Below, in pieces: positions 28,223 through 37,182 of a stretch of 64,000 nucleotides of DNA (its first letter is position 1; the number at the start of each line of letters is the position of its first letter). Made by a program: the position numbers and the translations under genes. The stretch covers positions 248,001-312,000 of the forward strand of contig NZ_FCOB02000002.1 in NCBI RefSeq assembly GCF_001545075.1, read 5' to 3'. The stretch is from Caballeronia ptereochthonis (GTDB lineage Bacteria > Pseudomonadota > Gammaproteobacteria > Burkholderiales > Burkholderiaceae). Under the pieces are notes generated by a model. The model was not told the DNA's origin and made no database searches. It saw nothing but the letters and a program-made list of their open reading frames with translations.

Positions 28223-29227
28223 TCAGGATGTTTGCGTGACCATCTCGAGCGTATGCACGATGCAGCGCTTCGCGAGCTCGACCTTGAAGCCGTTCTCGCT
28301 TTGCGGCTTCGCATCGGCGAGCGCGGCATCGGCGGCGCGTCTGAACGTGGCTTCGTCGGGCGCCGCGTCCTGCAGCTCCTTCTCCGCCTCTCGCGATCTC
28401 CACGGCTTCGTCCCGACGCCGCCGAGACCCACGCGCGCGTGCGCGATGCGTCCATCCTTCACGCCGATCACGACACCCGCCGACGCCAGCGCGAACTCAT
28501 ACGACGCGCGATCGCGCAGCTTCAGATAAGCGGAGCGCGCGCCTTCCACCGGCGGCGGCAAGGTGACGTGCGTGACCAGATCGCCCGCATCGAGCACGTT
28601 CTCGCGATCGGGCGTCGCGCCCGGCAGCAGAAAGAACTCGTCGATCGGAATCGCCCGCTTGCCGCCCGTGCCTTCGACGTGAATCGTCGCTTCCAGCGCC
28701 TGGAGCGCCACGCACATGTCCGACGGATTGCTCGCGATGCACGATTCGCTCGTGCCGAGAATGGCCATCATGCGATTGACGCCCTGAATCGCCGAGCATC
28801 CGCTGCCCGGCTCGCGCTTGTTGCAAGGCGACGCCGTGTCACGGAAATACACGCAACGCGTGCGCTGCAGGATGTTGCCGCCGGTCGTCGCCATGTTGCG
28901 CAACTGCGCGGAGGCGCCCGCGAGCACCGCCTGCGACAGCACCGCGTAACGCTCGCGAATCAGCGGATGATGCGCGAGGTCCGAGTTGCGCGAGGTCGCC
29001 CCGATGCGCACGCCGCCGTCCTGCGTCGCCTCGATCGCATCGAGCGGCAGGCGGCTGATATCGATCACGCGCATCGGCCGCTCGACGTTCAGCTTCATCA
29101 GGTCGAGCAGCGTCGTGCCGCCCGCGAGAAAGCGCACTTCCGCGCCTTGCTGCGCGGTATGCGCGAGCGCGCCGGCATTGATCGCTTCGCGCATGTCGCG
29201 CGCGCGCGAGAGCTGAAACGTTTCCAT
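28223..29227 (-). CDS. FAD-binding subunit of molybdenum aldehyde oxidoreductase (PaoB-like)
   Basis: 334 aa. FAD-binding LAGGTTLLDLMKLNVERP and the PaoB-type block NGGNI-like TTGGNILQRTRC near residue 125, followed by YFRDTASPCNKREPGSGC and then SCIASNPSDMCVAL. The extra cysteines in this insertion are those that hold a [4Fe-4S] cluster in PaoB, absent from ordinary xanthine dehydrogenase FAD subunits. C-terminal CO-dehydrogenase flavoprotein domain follows. Sits 10 bp after the iron-sulfur gene. Passes electrons from the 2Fe-2S clusters to FAD. Confidence 0.92.
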   Translation of the reverse strand: METFQLSRARDMREAINAGALAHTAQQGAEVRFLAGGTTLLDLMKLNVERPMRVIDISRLPLDAIEATQDGGVRIGATSRNSDLAHHPLIRERYAVLSQAVLAGASAQLRNMATTGGNILQRTRCVYFRDTASPCNKREPGSGCSAIQGVNRMMAILGTSESCIASNPSDMCVALQALEATIHVEGTGGKRAIPIDEFFLLPGATPDRENVLDAGDLVTHVTLPPPVEGARSAYLKLRDRASYEFALASAGVVIGVKDGRIAHARVGLGGVGTKPWRSREAEKELQDAAPDEATFRRAADAALADAKPQSENGFKVELAKRCIVHTLEMVTQTS

Positions 29228-29237
29228 GTCGCTCTCC

Positions 29238-29819
29238 TTACTTGGCCGAAGGCTTGGTGGCGCGCACCGACTGGATCGCCGCGACGATGTTCTGATACGC
29301 GCCGCAGCGGCACAGGTTGCCGCTCATCGCTTCGCGCACGTCGTCGTCGCTCGGGCCGATGGGCTCGTTGAGCAGCGCGACCGCCGACATCAACTGACCG
29401 GCCGTGCAGTAGCCGCACTGATAACCGTCGCATTCGACGAACGCGGCCTGCAGCGGATGCAGCGCATCCACTTCGCCGATGCCTTCGATGGTCGTGACGG
29501 TGTCGCCATCGCACGCGGCGGCGAAGCACAGGCATGAGTTCACGCGGCGGCCGTTCACATGAACGGTGCATGCGCCGCACTGGCCGTGATCGCAGCCTTT
29601 CTTCGTGCCGGTGAGATGCAGATGCTCGCGCAACGCATCGAGCAGCGTCGTGCGCGGGTCCAGCGAAAGCGTATGGCCGCGGCCATTGACCGTCAGCGTG
29701 AAGGTGACGTTCGCGGCGCCGGTCTCGGGCGGCGTCGGCGTGAGTGCATCGGCGCGCCGGCTCTTGTTCGGCGTATCGGCGTGCGTGGTTTTCGATTGGG
29801 GGACAGGACGTTGTGGCAT
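29238..29819 (-). CDS. [2Fe-2S]-binding subunit of molybdenum aldehyde oxidoreductase (PaoA-like)
   Basis: 193 aa from ATG 29819, which follows AGGAGA. N-terminal 50 residues are Pro/Thr-rich with no Tat (RR) signal, unlike periplasmic E. coli PaoA, so the complex may stay in the cytoplasm. Plant-type cluster CDHGQCGACTVHVNGRRVNSC, then the second cluster in GYQCGYCTAGQ and GNLCRCGAYQNI. First gene of the three-gene operon. Confidence 0.92.
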   Translation of the reverse strand: MPQRPVPQSKTTHADTPNKSRRADALTPTPPETGAANVTFTLTVNGRGHTLSLDPRTTLLDALREHLHLTGTKKGCDHGQCGACTVHVNGRRVNSCLCFAAACDGDTVTTIEGIGEVDALHPLQAAFVECDGYQCGYCTAGQLMSAVALLNEPIGPSDDDVREAMSGNLCRCGAYQNIVAAIQSVRATKPSAK

Positions 29820-30120
29820 CGGGCATTCTCCTGGAATGGCGATCGCGCAAAAGCCGCACTGAAGCGGCAAGAGCGGCAGGATGTGAGAAAGACGAAGATG
29901 CGGCGAAGCGTGTCGGGCGCCGGTGGTGCTGGGAAAGAGCGGCGGGAAAGGATCTGCGCGTCGCGCGCAGGACTTTCGAACGCCGACGGTGCAGCGAATA
30001 TCGACACTCAAGCCAGTATAGGCAGCCGCCGCGGAACTTTCCTGATCGAACGCCAGCGCATGAAACATGCCCGTGGTCGCTGGACGCCTTTTCGGCCGGC
30101 GTGCGCGACAGGCGAGAGCG
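29820..30120. other. Intergenic region upstream of the aldehyde oxidoreductase operon
   Basis: 301 bp. Should hold the operon's promoter on the minus strand; a TATACT hexamer lies at 30015-30020 on that strand but has no good -35 partner at 16-18 bp. ORFs crossing here look spurious. No repeat or hairpin of note. Confidence 0.3.
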
Positions 30121-30228
30121 TCAGTGCGGGAGCACGCCCCGCGCGAAGAGCGAAAAAATGAACACGCCGACCGTCGTGAATGCGACGAGCGCCACGAGGA
30201 TCAGGATCAGGCGCAGGATCATCTGCAT
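30121..30228 (-). CDS. Small single-helix membrane protein
   Basis: 35 aa, too short for ordinary gene calling: MQMILRLILILVALVAFT followed by a second hydrophobic run VGVFIFSLF and a short tail. ATG 30228 has GGAG 7 nt upstream, directly after a T-run terminator, so it would need its own promoter or read-through. Codon usage is normal for the region. Function unknown; similar tiny membrane ORFs occur in Burkholderia-group genomes, as far as I recall. Confidence 0.55.
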   Translation of the reverse strand: MQMILRLILILVALVAFTTVGVFIFSLFARGVLPH

Positions 30229-30239
30229 CGCGTCGCTCC

Positions 30240-30264
30240 AAAAAAAATGGCCGCTTGCGCGGCC
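30240..30264 (-). terminator. Intrinsic terminator of the MHS carrier gene
   Basis: On the minus strand a GGCCGCGCAAGCGGCC stem-loop (30264-30249) is followed by an A and eight T (30247-30240). Classical rho-independent form, about 120 bp after the stop of the carrier gene at 30385. Confidence 0.75.
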
Positions 30265-30384
30265 GGAAGGAGGGTGGGTCGGTCAGACTTCAGAGTAAGC
30301 GCGCTTTCTTAAATCAGACTTAAGCGCATCGATCCTCAGTGCGGGCCGCCCATTTTCCTTGCTTGCGAGCGCGATGCAGCATGC

Positions 30385-31701
30385 TCAAGCCAGCGCTTCG
30401 CTGTAGCGATCGCGCAGCGGGAAAATCGTCAGAAGCGCGACCGCGCTCCCGAAGATCACGTAATAGCAGATCGAGAGCGGGTCGCCAGTCGTCATCGTGA
30501 GCCATTGCACGATGGCCGGCGCGAAGCCGCCGAAGATCATCACCGCCACGTTGTAGCTCACCGAGATGCCCGTCGAGCGCACGCTCGAGGGAAGCAGCTC
30601 GGAAATGAACGCAGGATAGCAGCCCTGGAAGATGCCGAGGTAGGTCATGAGCAGCGCCTGGCAGACGATCAGCACGGCCAGGCTCGGATGCGCCGTCAGC
30701 ACCGCGAAGATCGGATACGCGGTGAGGAGCGAGAGTGCGAGGGCCGTGGCCATCAGCTTCTTGCGGCCGATGCGGTCGGACAGGCGGCCGAAGATCGGGC
30801 AGCAGACGAGATACACGAGCGCGCCGATCGTCGAGCTGATGAGGCCGTCGGTGAGCGCCATGTGCAGCACGCGCGTCGCGTGCGTCGGCAAATACAGCAG
30901 GAAGATGTACGTGCCGATGGTGCCGAACACCGTCAGGCCGAAGCCCGCGAGGACGGGCATCCAGTGCTTCGTGGCGGTATCGCGGATCGGGCGCGTGGTC
31001 AGCTCGTTCTTCTGCGCCTTGTCGACGAACACGGGGGATTCATCGAGCTTCGAACGCAGATAGAGACCGACCGGCACGATCAGCAGACCGATCACGAACG
31101 GGATGCGCCAGCCCCAGCTGTTCAGATGCTCGGGGCTCAGCGTGCGCGTGAGCACCGCGCCGAAGAACGACCCCGCGAGACTCGCCGCGGCCTGCGCGAC
31201 CATCTGGAAGCTGCCGAAATAGCCGCGCTTGTTGGCGGGCGCGTATTCGACGAGGAACGCCGTCGCGCAGCCCACTTCGCCGCCGGCGGAGAAGCCCTGG
31301 ATCAGGCGGCCCAGCAGCATCAGCAAGGGCGCGGCGATGCCGATCGCGGCATACGTCGGCGCGAACGCGATGATGGCGATGCCGACGGCCATCAGCGAAA
31401 TCGTCAGCGTGAGCGCCGACTTGCGCCCGACGCGATCCGCCACCGCGCCCAGCACGATGCCGCCGAGCGGCCGCGTCAGAAAGCCGACGCCGAAGGTGGC
31501 CCAGGTCGCGAGCAGCGAGATGGTGGGATTCGTCGCGGGAAAGTACAGCTTCGCAATGATGACCGCGAAGAAGCCGTAGACCATGAAGTCGAACCATTCG
31601 AGCGCATTGCCGATGGTCGATACGACGATGGCTCGTCGGCCGGACAGATTGAGCGCGGCGTCCTGGTCGGCCGCGTGTGCTGCAGGTAGTACGGTGCTCA
31701 T
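30385..31701 (-). CDS. MFS transporter, metabolite:H+ symporter family
   Basis: 438 aa from ATG 31701; the frame is open further up without a plausible start. 12 membrane segments with MHS hallmarks: STIGNALEWFDFMVYGFF in TM1, FGVGFLTRPLGGIVLGAVADRVGRK, and a glycine-rich GRLIQGFSAGGEVG. Related carriers move alpha-ketoglutarate, shikimate, proline/betaine or citrate. Divergent from the LysR gene across 205 bp, so likely its target; the partner genes are an M20 amidohydrolase and a DUF2817 peptidase, hinting at an acylated amino acid or its product. Confidence 0.9.
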   Translation of the reverse strand: MSTVLPAAHAADQDAALNLSGRRAIVVSTIGNALEWFDFMVYGFFAVIIAKLYFPATNPTISLLATWATFGVGFLTRPLGGIVLGAVADRVGRKSALTLTISLMAVGIAIIAFAPTYAAIGIAAPLLMLLGRLIQGFSAGGEVGCATAFLVEYAPANKRGYFGSFQMVAQAAASLAGSFFGAVLTRTLSPEHLNSWGWRIPFVIGLLIVPVGLYLRSKLDESPVFVDKAQKNELTTRPIRDTATKHWMPVLAGFGLTVFGTIGTYIFLLYLPTHATRVLHMALTDGLISSTIGALVYLVCCPIFGRLSDRIGRKKLMATALALSLLTAYPIFAVLTAHPSLAVLIVCQALLMTYLGIFQGCYPAFISELLPSSVRSTGISVSYNVAVMIFGGFAPAIVQWLTMTTGDPLSICYYVIFGSAVALLTIFPLRDRYSEALA

Positions 31702-31874
31702 CGAATGCACTCCGTGGGCGTGGGGCGATTGATCAATGCCGGTCTGTTTTCGTGCGGCGACATCCGCTTTCTCATGGCTTGCCGGGCAGGCGCGCAAGCC
31801 GCTGCAACACGCAAACATTACGCCTGGTTGAAATAAGAAAATATAGAATTTCTGAACTGACACTCAAGGAAACC

Positions 31875-31890
31875 TGATCGAACGATCAGG
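31875..31890. promoter_or_regulatory. Palindrome between LysR and MHS carrier
   Basis: CTGATCGAACGATCAG: arms CTGATCG and CGATCAG, 7 bp perfect around a 2-bp centre, 16 bp ahead of the LysR ATG. Position suggests the regulator's own site, though LysR sites usually have 11-bp spacing. Confidence 0.45.
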
Positions 31891-31906
31891 ATTGCCTCTA
31901 GGCCAA

Positions 31907-32803
31907 ATGAGCAATATCCGCTTCCTGCGCACCTTCATCGCCGTCGCGCGCTACGGCTCTTTCGCGGCAGCCGCCGAGAAGGTCGCGCTCACGCAAGCCG
32001 CCGTGAGCATGCAGATGCAATCGCTCGAAGACGATCTGAAGCGGCCGCTCTTCGACCGCGTGGGGCGCACGAACCGGCTGACGAGCATCGGCAAGCAGGT
32101 GTTGCCGCAGGCGGAGCGCATCGTCGCGCTGTACGACAGCATGCGGCTCACCGGCCTCGACGATGAGATCGCCGGGTCGGTTTCCATCGGCGCGGTCGAT
32201 TCGGCGATGGGCGCGCTCGCATCCGTCGTCACCGAATTGAAAGGTCAGTATCCGCGGCTCGATGTGCGGCTGTTCACCGGCAAGGCGCTCGCGCTCGCGC
32301 CGCAAGTGGAGGCGGGCGAGATCGATGCGGCGGTGATCGTCGAGATGGCGGGCAAGACGCCGGCGAGCCTCAACTGGACGCCGCTTTATTCCGAGCCGCT
32401 CGTGGCGATCGGTTCGCCCGGCAGCGCGCCCGCGAGCGCCGCCGAGATGCTCGCGAACCGTCCGTTCCTGCGCTTCGATCGCGCGCAGCGCACCGGCGCA
32501 CTGATCGAGCGCGCGCTCAAGCACAACCGGCTCGTGGTGAACGAGTTCCTCGAACTGAATTCGCTGGAAGTGATCGTCGAACTGGTGCGGCAGGATGCGG
32601 GCGTGTCGGTCGTGCCGCTGCTCGAATATGGCTCGTGGGCCAGCGATCCCGCGCTGCGCGTGCTGCCGCTCGCAAAGAACACGCCGCGCCGCGTGGTCGG
32701 CATGCTGGAGCGCAGGATTCACGATCGCCATTCAGTGATGAGCGTCGTGCAGGAGCGCATTCGATTGCGTTCGCATGGAGCCTTGCCGCCGCGCGAGGCT
32801 TGA
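31907..32803 (+). CDS. LysR family transcriptional regulator
   Basis: 298 aa from ATG 31907 (a TTG at 31892 is an unnecessary extension). Winged helix MSNIRFLRTFIAVARYGSF, then KVALTQAAVSMQMQSLEDDL; C-terminal effector domain to the end. It faces the MHS carrier and is followed by the M20 amidohydrolase on its own strand. A near-palindrome CTGATCGAACGATCAG (31875-31890) just upstream of the start is a candidate operator for autoregulation or for activating the carrier. Confidence 0.9.
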   Translation: MSNIRFLRTFIAVARYGSFAAAAEKVALTQAAVSMQMQSLEDDLKRPLFDRVGRTNRLTSIGKQVLPQAERIVALYDSMRLTGLDDEIAGSVSIGAVDSAMGALASVVTELKGQYPRLDVRLFTGKALALAPQVEAGEIDAAVIVEMAGKTPASLNWTPLYSEPLVAIGSPGSAPASAAEMLANRPFLRFDRAQRTGALIERALKHNRLVVNEFLELNSLEVIVELVRQDAGVSVVPLLEYGSWASDPALRVLPLAKNTPRRVVGMLERRIHDRHSVMSVVQERIRLRSHGALPPREA

Positions 32804-32930
32804 GACTGAAGCTAAAGCTTTCCTTAAGTCACGGACAAGAAATATCAGCTTTCCCTGTGAATTCCGGCCATCGACAATGCATCGGGCATGACCGTGCCGT
32901 TCGTTGACCCATTCACACAAAGAGGAAAGC

Positions 32931-34124
32931 ATGTCGATCATTCCCGAGATCGCCCAGTCGCGCGACGAGATTCAGGCCATTCGCCGCGATATCCACGCGC
33001 ATCCCGAACTTTGCTACGAAGAAGCGCGCACCGCCGAGCTCGTCGCGCAAAAGCTCGAGGGCTGGGATATCGAAGTGACGCGCGGGCTCGGCAAGACGGG
33101 CGTCGTCGGCGTGCTCAGGAAAGGCGCGGGCAAGCGCGCGATCGGCCTGCGCGCCGACATGGACGCGTTGCCCATTCCCGAGCTGAACACCTTCGCGCAC
33201 GCTTCGCGCCACGAGAACAAGATGCACGCGTGCGGCCACGACGGCCACACCGCGATGCTGCTCGGCGCCGCGCAATATCTCGCGAAGCATCGCGACTTCG
33301 ACGGCACCGTCGTCTTCATCTTCCAGCCGGCGGAAGAAGGCGGCGGCGGCGCGAAGGCGATGATCGAAGACGGACTGTTCGAGCGCTTTCCCGTCGATGC
33401 CGTGTTCGCACTGCACAACTGGCCGGGCATGCCGGCGGGCGAATTCGGCGCGCGCGTCGGCGCGACGCAGGCTTCAAGCAACGAGTTCGAGATCCGCATC
33501 GAAGGCGTGGGCGCGCATGCGGCCATTCCGCACGACGGCGTCGATCCCGTGTTCACGGCGCTGCAGATCGGCACCGGCCTGCAAAGCATCGTGACGCGCA
33601 ACAAGCGCCCCATCGATGCCGCCGTGCTTTCGATCACGCGGATGCAGGCGGGCCACGCGGTCAACGCGATTCCGACGACCGCGACGCTCGCCGGCACCGT
33701 GCGCACGTTTTCCGTCGACGTGCTCGATCTGATCGAGACGCGCACGAAGGAGATCGTCGCGGCGACGGCGGCGGCGTATCGTTGCAAGGCCGAAGTTAGT
33801 TTCCTGCGCAACTATCCGCCGACGGTGAACACCGAAGCCGAGACGCACTTCGCGCTGGGCGTGATGCGCGACATCGTCGGCGCACAGCGCGTGAACACCA
33901 GCGTCGATCCGACGATGGGCGCCGAAGACTTCTCGTACATGCTGCTGGAGCGGCCCGGCTGCTATGCGTATATCGGCAACGGGCTGGGCGCGCATCGCGA
34001 GCATGGTCACGGAATCGGTCCGTGCATGCTGCACAACAGCAGCTACGACTTCAACGACGAACTGCTGCCGCTCGGCGCGACGTACTGGGTGCGGCTCGTC
34101 GAGAAGTTTCTCGCGCGCGCCTGA
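32931..34124 (+). CDS. M20 family metallo-amidohydrolase (hippurate hydrolase type)
   Basis: 397 aa. ATG 32931 follows GAGGAA. M20D signatures: RRDIHAHPELCYEE, GLRADMDALPI, HACGHDGHTAMLLGAA, QPAEEGGGGAKAMIEDG, HNWPGMPAGEF, and the dimerisation-domain loop GVGAHAAIPHDGVDP. The final metal-site block is GAEDFSYMLLERPG. Hydrolyses the amide bond of N-acyl amino acids, cytoplasmic. 20 bp ahead of the DUF2817 gene, so co-transcribed. Confidence 0.93.
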   Translation: MSIIPEIAQSRDEIQAIRRDIHAHPELCYEEARTAELVAQKLEGWDIEVTRGLGKTGVVGVLRKGAGKRAIGLRADMDALPIPELNTFAHASRHENKMHACGHDGHTAMLLGAAQYLAKHRDFDGTVVFIFQPAEEGGGGAKAMIEDGLFERFPVDAVFALHNWPGMPAGEFGARVGATQASSNEFEIRIEGVGAHAAIPHDGVDPVFTALQIGTGLQSIVTRNKRPIDAAVLSITRMQAGHAVNAIPTTATLAGTVRTFSVDVLDLIETRTKEIVAATAAAYRCKAEVSFLRNYPPTVNTEAETHFALGVMRDIVGAQRVNTSVDPTMGAEDFSYMLLERPGCYAYIGNGLGAHREHGHGIGPCMLHNSSYDFNDELLPLGATYWVRLVEKFLARA

Positions 34125-34143
34125 CGCAACGGAGGAGGTGGAC

Positions 34144-35211
34144 ATGTTTTCATCGACCTACCGCGATGCGCGTCGACGATTTCTCGATACGGCCGCCGAG
34201 CGCAAGCGCGCGGTCGATACGCGCGTGCTGGATGGCGTCATCGGCCTCGAAGGCGAGACGCTCGCAACCGACATCGTGCGCATCGGTCCCGCCGATGCGA
34301 AGCGCCTGCTCGTGCTCACGTCCGCGACGCATGGCGTCGAGGGCTTTTGCGGCTCGGGCGCGCAGATCGCGTTGATGCGCGACGACGTGCTGGCCGCGCT
34401 GATGGACAGGCTCGGTGTCGCGATGCTGCTCGTTCATGCGACCAATCCTTATGGTTTCTCTCATCTGAGCCGCACGACGGAAGGCAACGTCGACCTGAAT
34501 CGCAACAGCGTGGATTTTGCCGGACCTCTGCCGCGGAACCCGGCCTATGCGGAACTGCACGAGCTGCTGGTGCCCCCGAACTGGCCGCCCGACGAGGCGA
34601 ATGTGGCGGCGATTCGCGGCTATATCGAAGCGCGCGGGCAATGGGCGTATCAGCAAGCCGTGACGACGGGGCAGTACACGCATCCGCAAGGCATGTTCTA
34701 CGGCGGCGCGGAGGCTGCGTGGAGCACGCGCACGATGCGGGCTGTGCTCGCGGAATACGGCGAAACGTGCGTGTCGATCGGCTGGATCGACTTTCATACG
34801 GGACTCGGCCCGCGCGGCTTCGGCGCGAAAATCTGCGTCGGCGACGTGCAGCGCGCGCGACGCTGGTGGGGCGCGGACGTGACGAGCCCGTCGGACGGCA
34901 CGTCGATCGCGGCGGACGTCGCGGGGCCGCTGCTCGATACGCTGCGGCAGACGTGCCCCCACTCGGCGAACGCGGCGATCGCGATCGAATACGGAACCGT
35001 GCCGCTCACCGACATGCTCGACATGCTGCGCGCGGACGTCTGGGTGCGGCATCATCCGCACGCGCCCGAAGCGCTGAAGGCCGCGATTCGCAAGCAGATT
35101 CGCGCGGCCTTCTGCATCGACGACGATGTGTGGCGCGGCATGATCATCGGACAGGCGCGCGCGGCCGTGCTGCAGGCGCTGTACGGCCTGTCGCGCGAAG
35201 AGGGCGTCTAA
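34144..35211 (+). CDS. DUF2817 family, M14-like zinc carboxypeptidase fold
   Basis: 355 aa; ATG 34144 has GGAGG 7 nt upstream. The Zn site of M14-type folds can be read as THGVEGFCGS (H and E ligands), DLNRN, and IDFHTGLGPRGFGAK for the later His ligand, with an acidic IAIEYGTVPL block for the general base. DUF2817 proteins are poorly characterised amidohydrolases/peptidases. Paired with the M20 enzyme; its TAA overlaps the stop codon of the opposing gene. Confidence 0.85.
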   Translation: MFSSTYRDARRRFLDTAAERKRAVDTRVLDGVIGLEGETLATDIVRIGPADAKRLLVLTSATHGVEGFCGSGAQIALMRDDVLAALMDRLGVAMLLVHATNPYGFSHLSRTTEGNVDLNRNSVDFAGPLPRNPAYAELHELLVPPNWPPDEANVAAIRGYIEARGQWAYQQAVTTGQYTHPQGMFYGGAEAAWSTRTMRAVLAEYGETCVSIGWIDFHTGLGPRGFGAKICVGDVQRARRWWGADVTSPSDGTSIAADVAGPLLDTLRQTCPHSANAAIAIEYGTVPLTDMLDMLRADVWVRHHPHAPEALKAAIRKQIRAAFCIDDDVWRGMIIGQARAAVLQALYGLSREEGV

Positions 35212-36080
35212 CGCAGTTCGAGCCACATCGGCTGATGATCCGATGACCGGCTCTGCTGATCCGCTTCGCATCCGACGATGCGCGGCTTCAGATCTTCCGT
35301 CACGAAGATGAAATCGCATGCGAACGGGCCATCGGGCCATTGATCGTGATCGTACAGGCCGACGGTCGCCGCGCGCGGCTCGTTCGGATGCGCGCAGGTC
35401 CAGGCATCGACGAACGCGGGCGCATCGGCGAACGGCTCGAGCATCGCGCGATACGCCGACGCTTCGAACGCGCTGTTGAAGTCGCCACAGATGATCGCGG
35501 AGCTCGGCCGCGCGGTGTCGGCGAACGGGCTCGACTGGCTCTCGGCCTTCGCCGGGCGGCGCCCATGATCGCAGGCTTCGGCATGCAGCTCGCGCAGGCG
35601 CGCGATCTGCGCGAGCCGCTGCTTCTCCGAATAAAACTCCAGATGCGTGCTGATGATGCGCAGCGGGCCGACGTCGGTATCGATGACGGCTTCGAGTGCG
35701 ACGCGCAGCATCGATGGCTTCGCCGGATCGGCGGGCCACGGCAATGAATGGCGCAGTACCTGACGCACTGGCAGGCGGCTCACGATCGCGTTGCCGAATT
35801 GCCGCCGCGCGAGGCCCGCGCCCGCGGGCGGCAGATCGGAGCCGATGCAGTCCATGACGGTCGCGCCCGGAATGAGTTGTTCCAGCTCGGCGAACTGATC
35901 GGCGCCCGGATGGCCGGCGAGGCCGCCCGCCTGTTCGCTTTCGTGGAAGCCGCGCGTCACTTCCTGCAGGCACAGCACGTCGAAATCGTGCAGTTCCTTC
36001 GCTTAGGTGACGATGCGCGCGAGATCGACGCGGCCGTCCACGCCGCGTCCCCATTGGATGTTCCAGTCGACGAGTCTCAT
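35208..36080 (-). pseudogene. Endonuclease/exonuclease/phosphatase family gene with in-frame stop
   Basis: Full frame from ATG 36080 gives MRLVDWNIQWGRGVDGRV, then after RIVT a TAA (36005-36003) interrupts codon 26, and the same frame continues AKELHDFDVLCLQEV. Downstream motifs are intact: NAIVSRLPVR, IISTHLEFYS, ICGDFNSAF, CDFIFVTEDL and SSDHQPMWLEL, so the metal-dependent hydrolase core is whole. Translation from GTG 35978 would lose the first strand with the catalytic Asn. A single base change could explain the stop. Without the interruption the protein would be 290 aa. Confidence 0.75.
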
Positions 36081-36394
36081 AAGTAACCTGATCCGTTGTG
36101 TTGCGTTCATCGCTCAGGTCGCATCAATCGTGCCCCGCCTGGCTACCGTCGATTTCTACCGATGTCCGGCCGGCGACGCGGGTGGATGTCAAATTTCATC
36201 GAATTGTTCCAAACCTGCTGAAAATCGCGGCAAATCGCTCTTGATTAGACACACCGGGCACATAAGAATCTGGCGACGTTTCGCACGCTTACGAATCTGT
36301 CCGTGTCAGGACGGGCAGCCATTCGAATGGATCCGAACGTTAGTCATCCTTTTGCTCAGGCCCGCGTGGTCTGAATTTCCGTTTGGAGCAACTC
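36081..36394. other. Intergenic region upstream of the exported repeat protein
   Basis: 314 bp, lower GC than flanking genes. Presumably contains promoters for the divergent genes on both sides; no clear consensus hexamers at correct spacing. No repeat, RNA gene or ORF was recognised. Confidence 0.3.
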
Positions 36395-37030
36395 ATGCAG
36401 CAACGCATTTCCCATCTCGTTCGAATCCTTTCGGCAACGGCTACGGCCGGTGCAGCCCTCGTGTTCCTGTCCGCCGCTCAGGCACAACAACCCGCGAGCC
36501 CGGCCTCGGGCGCCAGTCCCGCAAATGCCGCCAGCGCGGTGCAAGGCGTGGGCGAGGCAGCCAGGATCAACCTCACGGCGACGGTCACGCAGGTCTTCGC
36601 CGATACGAACAGCGTGGAAGTGAAGGGTCCGAAAGGCAACACGGTCGTGATCGATGTCGACCCCACCGTCGCCGACGTCAGGAAACTCAAGGTGGGCGAC
36701 GAAGTGCACGTGGCGTATCGCGGTGCGCTGCTGATCTCGGCGGACAAGGTCGATCCCAAAGGCGTGCTGTCGCGTGTGAAGGCGGAAGAGACGACGCCCG
36801 CATCGGGCGGTGTCGTCGTGAAGACGGCCGGCGTGCAAGTCGTGGCCGTCATTCAGAAAATCGACATGAAGACTCGCGAAGTGACGCTTACCGGTCCGAA
36901 GCGCACGGTGACGCTGCAGGTTCAGCCCGATGTCCAGCTCGACAAGCTCAAGGTAGGAGACAGCGTCATGGCGACGTACCTCGCGGCTACCGCGATCGAC
37001 GTCACCCGCAACGGAGTGATCGTCAAGTAA
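36395..37030 (+). CDS. Exported protein with two tandem copies of a small beta domain
   Basis: 211 aa. ATG 36395 follows TTGGAGC. Signal peptide ending AAQAQQP, then a low-complexity Ala/Ser/Pro linker. Two repeats of about 52 residues follow: NLTATVTQVFADTNSVEVKG...KLKVGDEVHVAY and VAVIQKIDMKTREVTLTG...KLKVGDSVMATY, each ending in the same KLKVGD turn. This looks like a duplicated small OB/SH3-like barrel. Function unknown; periplasmic. Separated from the next exported gene by about 150 bp. Confidence 0.75.
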   Translation: MQQRISHLVRILSATATAGAALVFLSAAQAQQPASPASGASPANAASAVQGVGEAARINLTATVTQVFADTNSVEVKGPKGNTVVIDVDPTVADVRKLKVGDEVHVAYRGALLISADKVDPKGVLSRVKAEETTPASGGVVVKTAGVQVVAVIQKIDMKTREVTLTGPKRTVTLQVQPDVQLDKLKVGDSVMATYLAATAIDVTRNGVIVK

Positions 37031-37182
37031 GGGCGGAGGCACGGCTTTGTCATTGCGCGAGGAGCACGCACCGGAAAATCGGCCGTGTCTCCTCGTTCAT
37101 TCATGCGATGCCGGGTTCTGATTTTTCATCGCGGTGCCGAAGATGCGATTCGCACCATCAACAAAAGGATGTCGTCCGGATC

